A stretch of 64,000 nucleotides of DNA from Piezodorus guildinii (taxonomy: Eukaryota > Arthropoda > Insecta > Hemiptera > Pentatomidae), in the NCBI GenBank assembly GCA_023052935.1, contig CM041292.1:150588939-150652938 (forward strand), read 5' to 3'. A model generated the notes under the pieces. It was not told the DNA's origin, did not search any database, and worked only from the letters and a program-made list of their open reading frames with translations. How positions within the stretch are numbered: position 1 is the first letter of the stretch; each line of letters begins with the position of its first letter. The translations under genes and the position numbers were made by a program. Shown one piece after another: positions 48,701 through 60,700 of the stretch.

Positions 48701-51700
48701 CTCATCTTACATTAGCCAGCTTCAGTCAGCACATCCTCTTCCACGGAATATTAGGAAGACCGATAATAATATAGTTGGAAAATAACAACATGGAAAATAA
48801 CATTTTTTTGAAAATAACATTGCGGTCGGTGAATGAAACAATTGAGTAGTTTCGACAGTTTATTTTTTGCCAACGTTTCAACCCCCTTTTGTGGGCCATC
48901 ATCAGGGCTAAAAAGATACATTTAAAATAAGATTAAATGTACCATTTTAAAAACTATTGTGCTAAAGGATGTAAATTTTAGAACATAAAAGGAACTAGGT
49001 GTGTAAAGAAATCAATTAATGAAATTACAATGACAAAGGTACATGTATAATAATGAGAGGGCTATACAGAGCAGATAATGACTAAAGATAATGTACAAAT
49101 ATTTTTTTTTTAAATTACATGAAATAAATAACATTGGAAAATGGAGTACAGTGGAGATACGTACCGTGTTGTAGGTACACTTGGAATGGAAACTTGGTAC
49201 AATTTGGTAGTATGGAATGTAGGTAGGTAGATAGGGAAGTGCTTATGAAAGGTTGTGTAAAATGGAAAATATGTACCGCATTTTTAGACGGGATCTGACA
49301 ACGTTTTAGTAATTATTACAGTAATTCTCAAAAGTCAACGAATTATATTTACTGTTACATTTTTTTGTTTTGAGATATTATTATTGTAGAAGAAAACTAT
49401 CAGTTGCAGTCATTGAATTTTAACTGTATATATTTTGCAAAATTTATAATCACGTGTTAACTATTAAAAAAAAAACCCTGTACTCTATAGGGTATTGGGC
49501 TCAGTACATATGGAGATTCGTTCTGTTTCTTGGCCAACGGTGATTAGGCCTTCATCACGCTCAGCCACCAGGTTTATTCCCCAATTTGTTTACCCACTTT
49601 AAAGAGGCTGTGTCTACCCCAAGAGGATCTCCACTAGGGTCGCCCCACAGCCTGAATTAACAGAATAAATTAGATTCTGTCATAGCCGGGATTCGAACCC
49701 AGAACCCGGAGAACAGTGGACTAGCACTCTATCCATTAGATCGCCTATCATTTTAAAATATCACAAATATATCTTCATAATCCTGTCATTGCCAGGTGAT
49801 TAGTCGTAAGAACAAGTCTTAAACTGGAATGGTTATAGGTTTTAGTAATAGAAAAAATATATATTTTATAAAACTATTATGAATCAGAATTACTTTAACC
49901 CAATTTATTTTCATTGTAACGCAGGGAGCGGATTTTTACTTTCCAAGTTTTATTGAAAATAGTCAAATTTATTTAGATATAAATAAACATGTTTAAATAA
50001 CACCACTTTATATTGGTTAGCCCATCCACATAACTATAAGTGTGGTATGGTCATTGAATGGGATCGGCGTGGTTTAGAGGAAAGAGCACTAGTCTACTCT
50101 GGCCCATGTCCCAGGTTAAAATCCCGACTGTGGCAGAATATTATTTATTCTGTTATTCAAGTGTATGAATGTTCTTATGTGGCACACCCAGCCCCTATAA
50201 AGTGGCTACCAAAAATAGTGAAAGACCTGGCTGCTGAATGTGATATCAGCCTAAACACCTTATTATACATCCGTTGGCCTAGTAACAGTACGAATTGTAA
50301 TCTCTTCAGGGTTTGTAGAGGTACAGGTGTTTTTTTCATTTTAAAGTAAATTAATAAAAACAATATTCATTTCTATTTTATTTTAATCATTACTTATATT
50401 GAATATATGGAATCTATGTACTCTTACAGCCTTAACCCAAAATTTATTTCACTTTGGGTGTGGTGGATTGTATATTATATTTTCAAACAAATTTATACAT
50501 GACTGTATACCATACAATATTTTTATATACAATAAAAATATGTGGAATAAACTCCTGATTACCTGAGCCATGCCCAAGCATAAATTCATCAGTTTATGCT
50601 TGGACATGGCTCAGTAATGCCCTGATGATGGCTCACAAGCTTGAGCCGAAACGTCGACAAAATTAATATATTTAAAAACAGACTGACTCCTGATTATTCC
50701 ACCTATGATAGTCTCTACAGTCGATCATTTATATCTCAATTTTTATATAAATGGAAGTTTTTAAATTTGTTTGAAGCAGTTGTAATCTCAGCATGATCAT
50801 TATTACACGTCTATCGGACACATAGTTTATCTGCTACGAAAGAATTTATCGAGGTAGACAGGCAATATAGGTGACCTCTCACTGTAAATCTAAAAAACAA
50901 TTTTCAACTTGACTTCAACTTTGAATTATGTCCCGCGTTGAAAAAATGTTTTATCTCCCTTAATATTTTCACTTTCGTAAAACTTCGGTTTAATGTAAAT
51001 TTAATAAAAACGCTTAAACAAAAAATTAAGTATTAAAGTTTAACATGTAAATGTATATGCTTATTCTCCATCCATCCTCCTCCTCTCCCCCCCCCCCAAA
51101 AAAAATATATATAAGTAATAGTAATAAGGAATTTTGAGAAAACTATTGTAAGTGAATGTAACGCAAAATTATAATTCGAACCGCTTGTTTGAAATTTGTT
51201 TTTTTTTAATTAAAAAAAAAAAAATAATAATGATGTCCATCTGCTCATCGGAAGTCATGAGGCGAATATGGACTTTCGGAGTTGAGGTGTGGGACTTTAC
51301 TAAACCATCAAATTCTTCTCGTACCCAATCCTTATATTCCAAAATTCTTCTTAAAATCATTAATGGTCCTTACTTTGTTACGAATAAACTTATCTATAAT
51401 GTTTCATGTGTTACTGACTCGGCCCGAACCAGATACTACCCATTTCTTGAAAAAATCCATTCCTATAGTTGCTTGCTCAAACTTGCTTCATCCAGAATTG
51501 CTAATAATCCTCCGAGGCGTCTGAAAAGAAGATGGCCCGAGACCTTCTAGTTTATATTTTTGGAGTTTTGCCAATGGCTGGATTCTGTATATGTGTATCA
51601 CGTCTTTTCATAGTTATACTAACATCTACTTTATGTATTATTGATACAGTTGTAAATTAAAATAAATATATGTACAAAAAAATATGTGTAAATTATTTTT

Positions 51701-54700
51701 GAGGGTGTATAGTGGACTGTAGAAATTAACGTTGGTAAAAATAATTGGGAGTCAGTCTTTTTTAATATTTTAATTTTGCCTACGTTACGGCTCCCGATTA
51801 TTTCTACCAACGTAAATTATTTTTATTCAACATTTAGCACAAATAATGAATCTAACACATCAAAGTCATTGATCTTAGTTTTATTGAACCATATAAAAAT
51901 TACAATTCTTTCTTATAATAAATTAATTTTCTAATAATTTAAATAAAAGTAGGATGACATAAATAATAAACTTAGACCAAAATTGTACTGGTTAAAACGT
52001 ACCTCCAACACGAGAAGTGACACAAAGCACTTCCTATTTTGTAGTTACCGCATTCCCCGGGGGCTGAATTATTAAACCTGGGCTGACATTTCTACCCGTC
52101 CCTTGTCAAACAATATATTTCCCGCCAAGAACCTGTACGAAATAAAAAAGTGGCCGCCTTTTTCCAGGGCTGAGTTGGTATTCCAGCCTAGTTCCATAGA
52201 GGTGGTTTATGCGGCAGCCTCCAGAGGTGTAAAAAGTATGTCCTCAGGTTATTTATGCGCGTGTTCTTAGAGTTATAGCTGCGATCCTACGTGACGCCCT
52301 GAGCCTGTGTCCGTTAACGGGTGTTCTGTTTCATGTTTCATTTCGGAGAGTTTTATCTACGGGTCTGCGGGCAGGTGTCACCCTCGGCTTAAAGAAGGAT
52401 TTAGGGGTCTTAAGAGGACAGGATAAGGGACGCCGGGTTTTGGAAGATGTGAAAATCTCTGGAAGGGTTGCAATAGAGAGTTAGTCGAGAATCGAAGTTC
52501 AAAGCGTGTTTGAATAGAAACCCTTGGACAAAATTCTGAAAATATTAACCTGATTCAACACAACAATTTTTTTTTTAATATCTGACCATGAATGGTTATG
52601 ATTTTATAAAAATTTATGGACTTTAAATTTTTTACAAGTTTCTCCAAAACGGCTCTAATGATTTTGATTAAACTTGCTATATCGAGGTAAAATTTGATGG
52701 GCTTTAATATCATATAGGTTTAATTCTGATTAAACTAGTCTGACAGGCCTTAAATACCGATATTTTAAATTTTCTTCTTCTAAACAACCTTTAATTTTGT
52801 AGATTCTATAAAAATAACCATATCAACCACATAAACATTAAATGCGGTTATGGATGATACTTTACGAATAGAGGTTGGAAATGAGTTCTAATGGGGATGC
52901 CCGTGGCTGAGTGGCTTGCGCGCTAATCTCTCATGCTAAAATTGTGAGTTCGAATCCCAATCCCGGCGGGGCTTTAATAAGGATGTAATTTATTGGGGAT
53001 TCGCTCACAGCCTCTCCCCCAGGTGTGTATATGTCAGCCAAATGGTGGCCACTCACAAAATCAGGCGTAGGGAGTGATGAGCCTACCCTACAAATTGCAT
53101 CGAGAAACGCGAGTGTAATCTCCCAGGAGATTACACCGCCAGGCCCAGGGCCTGCACGGTCTGTCGCGCCACTGAAAAAAAAAATGAGTCCTAATGTTAA
53201 GTAGCTTGGATGATGTAGGATTTTCCAATGGAATTAGTTCCGTGAGAGGGGATATTTAAGTCGGTAGCCTGAGATCTTGTATTTAGGGTACGTACAAAAA
53301 TGTGCGGAATGAGGTCAAACGTAAAAAAAAAAACAACTTGCACAATGGTTGTGATGATGTGTAGTGACAACCCATGAAGGGTCTTTGGCTTAGTACAAAT
53401 AGAGATTCGTACTGTTTCTCGGCCAATGGCCTTGCAATGAGGTGATAAGGCCTCACGCTCAGCTGCCAGGTTTTTTTCCCACTTTGGGTACCCACTGAGT
53501 ACCCCCGACTAAATTAACAGAATAAATAATATTCTGCCGCAGCCGGGATTCGAACCTAGGACCCGGGAAACAGGAGACTTGTGCTTTATCCTATAGACCA
53601 CGCCGATCTCTGAGGTCAAATGTGTAAGGAGGTTTTCTGGCTCTCAGAGATTTGTATAAGAAGGTATCTAGTATTTTCTTCGAAAATCAGGATAAAGCCA
53701 CCCTGTACTAGCTAGAATACTATTTGGAAATATGTGATGCTCTGGGGAGGGCGTAAATAAATCTTATTAAGCAATTGATTTATCTCTTCAGCCACTTCTC
53801 GATATTCTTCAGAGGATCCTCCATATAGGTGTGGAGATTATTTTTAGTTCTCATAAGCGCAAATAATGGAGTATAATATACAACTCCTCATCCGGATACT
53901 ATCTGTTTAAATAGTTGAAGAGCGTAGGAAGTAGTTGGCAATATTAGAAAGAGAGGATGAGTTTATGGGACAGAATACAGAAGACTATCGGAGAGGATCT
54001 GGGAGATAAACATCACCTGGTGGGGGCCAGAGCACGTAGCCCACATCTGTATGCCTCTCTATTTGCATACATCCCATCCCGGAGCTCGCTGTTTAAAATG
54101 GAAAGCCAGTACCGCCCTCAACATGTGCCACCGCCGGTCAATTCTCCGCCCTCTTTAATGCCCTTCATTTGGAACACCGAAAGAAAATAAAAATTAAATA
54201 ATTTATTTATAAATTTCTGTCCAATCGAATCCCACAATACTTCAGTGAATATCTAGTCAACGACTTATTATCAGAACATCTGAACTAATATACCCGTGCT
54301 GGTTGTTCATGAGTTAGTGTATTCCTTCATTTCTTAAACCGGTTGTATTTGTATTTGTTCATGTTTAATGTTAATCTATAAAAAATATACATACAACTGT
54401 CATTAAGATTTTTTTTAGCCTTTGCTCAATTTTGATTTGGTTAAATATGTATTTAAATAAGTATTTAAATTATACTTCGAAAAACACATTTTTATTTCTA
54501 AACTTTCATTAAAACAATTGGGTACAGCTAGGGTAATTGTATCAGTTATTTTAGATTAAGATTATTGTTCATGAATTTACCAGTGGCCTTAAGCCTCAGA
54601 TTTTAAACATGTTGAGGTACTGCACCAATTACATGTTACTTTCGTAGTATTCACAAGCGGGGTTAATGATACACATAGCCTAATTTAGTATCAAAGCAGT

Positions 54701-57700
54701 AGGAAAAATCTGAAAAAAAAACTTACACAATAAAAAACTATTAAAGTAAAAACCAAAACAAATTAAATTACAAAGCAAAAAAAAAAAAATATATCTCAAC
54801 TAATAATTATATATAGCATTTCCAAGTCGAATTCAACCTTTTCCAAGTCAAATTCAACCGTTTCCATTTCAAATTCAACCTTTTCCAAGTCAAATTCAAC
54901 CTTTTCCAAGTCTAATTCAATCTTTCGATTTCAATAAAATAATAAAAACAAATTAACATAATTTTATGTTTTTATGGTTATTTTAATTATACATTATGTT
55001 TTTAACCCTTGTGGCTTATTAACTATTCCCAGGGGCCTTTTTACATATAATAAGTCACAATTATAATACTAAGTATAACCGATACTTTAATTTTCAGACA
55101 TTTTCTATACAAGGGCTGGTAGTCGGATTAGCGGGGGTTCGTTTTATTTCAGTATTAGAATCGCGGGCGAGAATATTAATAATAGAGGTTTGTTTAAACT
55201 TTTTCGTATTTATTGGATACTAGGCTCAGTAGCTGCGTTCCCAAAGGTTTGTTACCGATTATACTATTAATTTTAATCACGCTCGCTCAAATATGAGTTC
55301 ATTATAACTTTTTCGTATTTATTGGATACTAAACTAAGTAGCTGCGTTTCCAAAGGTTCGTTACCGATTATACTATTAATTTTAATCGCGCTTGCTCAAA
55401 TATGGGTTTATTATAACTTTTTCATATTTATTGGATACAAGGCTAAGTAGCTGCGTTCCCAAAGGTTCGTTACTGATTATACTATTAATTTTAATCGCGC
55501 TCGCTCAAATATGGGTTTATTAAACGGCTTGGAAAAGGTTGAATTTGAAATGGAAATGCTATATTAAACTTATGTAATATTTTTAAAAATTACTTTTCAG
55601 AATTAATGTAGTGATACGTGTTTAGTACGTATAGGTGTGTATCGTTTTAGAGTGTTTTTGTCGTAATCACATAGTTTTGATTCGTGTGTAACAAGTATAA
55701 TTAATTATTAACGATTCTCATGCAGATTTTGAACTACTTCCATTTTCCGGTCATTGGAATCGCAAGTGTTACTCCAGACCGGGACAGAATATGTCAATAT
55801 GGGACGGATGGCAGTTTTAAGTTTGTTTTTTGGTGATAGTTTTGAGTACCTATTGAAGTATGGAGTAAAATTGTATCAGTATTTTACGGTTGTTTTGGGT
55901 AATCATCTCGAACATAATTTCAAGGTGGTTGCTACTTTAAAAACAGTGGACTGGGTGGAATAATAAATGATATGAGTGGATCTTAGAAATGAAAATGATA
56001 TGAAATAAAATAATTTTAAAAAAACTTTTTTTTTAAACGCTGTACAAACTTGAATATAAGAAACTCGGCAAAATAAGAGTGCTATCGATAATTATCTCGA
56101 CAGATGTCTTGATCCCAGAGAAGACTATAAACTCAATGAAGAAACTGAATTTTCCCCTCAAAATTTTAGAAGAGATGCAGAAAGGAGTGCTACTCAGTAC
56201 TGCAAGTTTAGTTCATAATGTTGTGATTAACTTTATCTATAGTCGGCTATATATTTTAGAAACCTATGTATCGCGGAAAAAAAAATAGTACAATCGGCAT
56301 TTTACTCCGTAATACTTTGGCAGTTGAATTATAAATGAATTTCATCTCATAGCAGTTATTGCTAGAAGACCAGTAATAAGCAATGGCCAGTGGTACGCAG
56401 AAAATGTGCTAATATCGCTCCAGAGGAAGGAATTACAAAGTCGGCGAATCCTATCCCGCTGATGCGGAAGCTAATAAAGAAAAACGGATAAGAAAAAGCC
56501 TGAAGAAAGTGGGAAGAATAAAAAGAAGAGAAAGCTGAGAGTTATAGAGGAAGGGTAGTTTAATATGTGAGGGTGTGTGGGGTTGTAACAGATGGAGGGG
56601 GGAGCGGTGCACGTCAATGGCTTTCAGTAAATCATTGGAGCTTTTCCTGGGGAAACTGCATTTGGTGGAAAAACACATTAAGGCGCTAGGGAGGGCTGCC
56701 ATTACTTTAACTAACTTATCCTATCTCGAGGATCGATGTTTGGCCATCTTGTTTGCCCTTCTCATCTGACTAGCCTCCTCGGTTCCTACCAGAGCATTAT
56801 TCCATACCTCCTCTAAAAGAACGGGAGTATGAGAACACTAGATTAAAATATTAACGGTGTTGTTTGCATATTCCCCAGAACACTTAATTGTACAACAATA
56901 TTATTAGGCCAATCGAAAATATAGTATATGTTACCTGATATAACTTCTCAAACTGGATTTTTTTAATTATTTTAAATAAAATATCTTATTAATATTAATT
57001 AAAATAAAATAAATTAAAATATCATAAAAATATGATATATCGCTAGAGTAGGAAGTGAAATACTGGAAGGAATTAGTCAGTATATGAAACAACTATTTAT
57101 TACTTACCAACGTTTCGACGCCCATTGTGGGTCATCATCAGGGCTAAAATGATACAGAAGAAACACAATTACAATTAATTGTTACTGATTTAAAAAAAAA
57201 GGTTTGAGGAAGGTTTAAGAACCATCTTTATATTAATATATGTTTCTTCCGAATAATTAATATTATTATAAATAAAATAGTTAGAATGAAAATATTAATT
57301 CTGTTTTTATTGTATATTAACATTTCTTATATTAAAAATTCTCTTGTGACCAATATCATATCCCGCAATTCTAAAATATAAAAGCATACTGACATGGCAC
57401 TATTAGACCTTGACTGCGTTCGGCACAAGGGTCTGATATTTAAAATTTAAAACAACACATTTCCTAATTGCCTAATTTTCCTAATAAATAATTATCTCTC
57501 TAACCGTCAATTTTATGTTCAAATTAATAACTACAAATCTAATTTGAAACATATACCACAAGGATCTGTCCTTGGACCAATTCTTGGTAATCAAATATTA
57601 AATTCAATATTATATAAACTACTGAGCTAGAGAATGTCGGTATTAAAATATTAAAAAAATAAGAAATATATATGTAATAAAATCAATTAATTAAATTACA

Positions 57701-60700
57701 ATGACTATAGTATCATATAGTATAATTAATTAATTTTTATACATATATATTTATTTTTCTTCTCCAGCTCAATAGTTTATATTGATATTGTAATGATATG
57801 TAACTTTAATTGTATTTCTTCTGTATCTTTTTAGCCCTTATGATGACCGACTATGGGGGTTGAAACTTTGGCTAGCAATAAATTATTGAAACTATTTAGT
57901 TGTTTCATTTACTGACTGTCACCCGGACTAATCCTTCCAGTATTCTCAATTCTCAACGGTCAACTAATTATATCCACTATGAAGGAAATAAAATAATTTG
58001 TTTTCTACGACAGGGTCCGTTAATAACAACAGATGTACAATTAGGATATGCAATAAGATATGAAGATCTAATTAACTAATTGAGTAATATTTGAAAACTG
58101 TATCTAGATTCTATTTGCCCTCGATACGCCATAATGATGACCACAACTGGATCGAAAACGTTGGCTAACAATAAATAGTTGAAACTATTTAGTTGTTTTA
58201 TTTACTGACGCCACCCGGAATAATTCCTTCTAGTAATTATTATAATTTAAAAAAAAATCTTTTCTATACTAGAAAAAAAATCTGGTGCAGGCAACACACG
58301 ACTTTCACTTACCTCTGTTTCAAACATCGGTCAAAGAATTCTTAAATACTGTTAGATATAAAAATATGAAACATTAAGATTTAATGAATTATATGAAACA
58401 CGTGTTTTATTAAAAAATCTATTATAATATTATTAAAATCATCAATTAGTTCTATCGGCTTTTCATCACTATTTATTAACTTTTAAAAGCTTGTGTATAA
58501 GGTATTTTTTTCTACATTTTTTAGCTTTCCAACGGCATATTACACATGTATATTACTCAGTTCAAAAACAAAAAATTCCATTAAAAAATGTTTTTTCAGT
58601 TTTTTCCTTTACTTGGGTATGGAATTCATTCAATTTATATATTTACCTGTTTTTCATCAGTGGTAACAAGATAATATGGTTATTTTTATAGAATATAAAA
58701 AATGAAAGGTATTATAATATAAATTATAGGTGGAATAGTCAGGAATCAGTCATTTTTTTTAAAGTTTTTAATTTTGCCAACGTTTCGGCCCAAGCTTGTG
58801 AGCCATCATCAGGGCATTACTGAGCTATGTCCAAGCATAAACTGAGTTATTGATGCACCAGATCCTTTTAGCGTTACTTTGATGTAATTTTTATTTAATT
58901 ATTAATTATTATAATTACAAGAAACGCCGCAAGCAGTGCGTACTGGATACTGTATGAATCGATTCTCTTTCCGGATGGTACGAAACTTAATGGAAGATAA
59001 CTTGTACTCAAAGTTGCTCCCGAAGCAATTTCCAGATAGCTGGAGCGATCCTACCATAGGAGAGTGATGGACACTGGCGAGGAGAGGCAGCGCTGGCTAG
59101 ACAAATGGCCCCCGTTAGCCCGGATTAAGGGTTAGGTACACAGTTATTTATCCCCCTCCCCTCTAATTATTTAAGCCCCCTAAGCCTTTGCCTCCATCTA
59201 ATACCAATCCCGCTTCTCGTGAATTACTGACCTCCGAGGGAAAAAAAGGGGATTAGCTATAATTAAATTTTGTCTTGCATTTTTTTTTCAGGTGGATAAT
59301 TATTTTGTGCCTTAAATTTAGGATAAGCGGTTTATTTCGTTGCCAATACACTCCACTCGGCAACTGTGATTAATGATTTAAAAAAAAAAAAAAAATTATA
59401 TTAATTAAAGGCATGAACGCACTATCAAAAAATCAACATTAGCTCAACAATTCATCAACAGTAGCTCAACTATTAGCATCCTAAAAAACTCAACATTTTT
59501 AGTTTTCATAATTTTTTCACCAGTAGTTCTCTATTCCTTCCGGATTTAAAACAAAATTTAGAAAAAATATTTTCCTGGCTAGTGCTTTTAGTGTTCCAGC
59601 CATTTCAAGTCAGCTTCGCGGCTTAAAACGTGTTGGGAAAGTCTTTCTAATTATTGTATTTTCGTTTATATCAAATCGAAAAAAAATATTAACAGTAAGA
59701 TAAGGGTATGCCTTATATTTTTCGTACGCCCAAATCATTACCTAAAAGGTGAAGAAAGTGGTTTAAAAAATTATCGAAAATGAATTAAAAACGAGACTTT
59801 TAGTGGGTTAAAAGTATATAACGAAAAAGATAATCACTTTTAATTATTTTTTCTTATATAATAGCATAGATGATTATGAAATCCTACTTGCAAAAATTTC
59901 GAACTTGAAAACATAGTCCTTTTTCTGTATGTGATTTTTCAAAAATGGCAGAGATTCGTTTTTCGCGATGTTACACAGAAATATCTCAAAAGGGGTTTGA
60001 TGAAAAATTTATTAAAATTAATACAGATTTACAAAAATATATATATAAAGAATGGATATAGGTGATATAAATTTGGTGATTGAGACTTAGCTGGTTTCGG
60101 ATCCATACAATTCTGTCGCTCTTAAAATAACGTTTTCTTTAATAGTCATCACCTCTGACAATTTTGTTTATTTCAGAACAAAAGAGAAAACTAGAATGAT
60201 AATGAGAGTAGTATCTACATTTTTGCTCATTACAACACATTACCAATTAGATATTGTTTAAATATAAAAAAATCATGATACATCTAGTGCAAGTAAAACA
60301 ATAAAGAATATTTTAAATAAAATAATGACTATATAAGTCGATCGTTTGCTTAGTATAATAAAAAAAAATGTTAATTTGCAAATTTTAAGCTTTATTAACT
60401 AAAGTGTTAGTATGGTTGAAGTTTTAAGAAAGTTAAAATACTTTAATTATCCATGTTTGTTCTATTTCCGTCAACCTACACATTTCTTTTTTGAAATGTT
60501 TTCTAAACACGTTTTAGAAGCATTTTGTGTGAATTTTCATTAATAAAAGATTTTATCTACATGATTTCAGAACATAAGGATTAGAGGAAAATAATCCTTT
60601 TTTTAACTGCTTTAGCCAGTTGTTTCCTTTAATCATAAAAAATTAAAAAAAAACTTAGCAAATGCTAGAAATTTAAAGTAAATACCGAAGAAGTTACATT

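Larger units (their letters stand above)
57061..57974. mobile_element. Long foldback of PLE 3' ends enclosing a Jockey-like RT scrap
   Basis: The left arm starts TACTGGAAGGAATTAGTC and carries a minus-strand hammerhead-like motif, then GCTAAAATGATACAGAAGAA. The right arm has TTCTTCTGTATCTTTTTAGC, a damaged plus-strand motif, then GACTGTCACCCGGACTAATC and CAACGGTCAACTAATTATAT. Between them, about 57480-57575 reads LSNRQFYVQINNYKSNLK followed by HIPQGSVLGPIL, the conserved RT motif of Jockey-clade LINEs. This is a composite insertion. Confidence 0.8.

Noticed and set aside
50047..50349. 100-codon protein-coding frame
   Set aside because: It lies within a SINE and reads through its tRNA-like head.
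51169..51360. Minus-strand frame opposite the Jockey fragment
   Set aside because: It is a shadow of the RT-encoding strand.
49470..53608. tRNA genes with GGTTCGAATCCCGGC
   Set aside because: The words are the B-boxes of three SINE family B copies; repeated bodies follow each of them.
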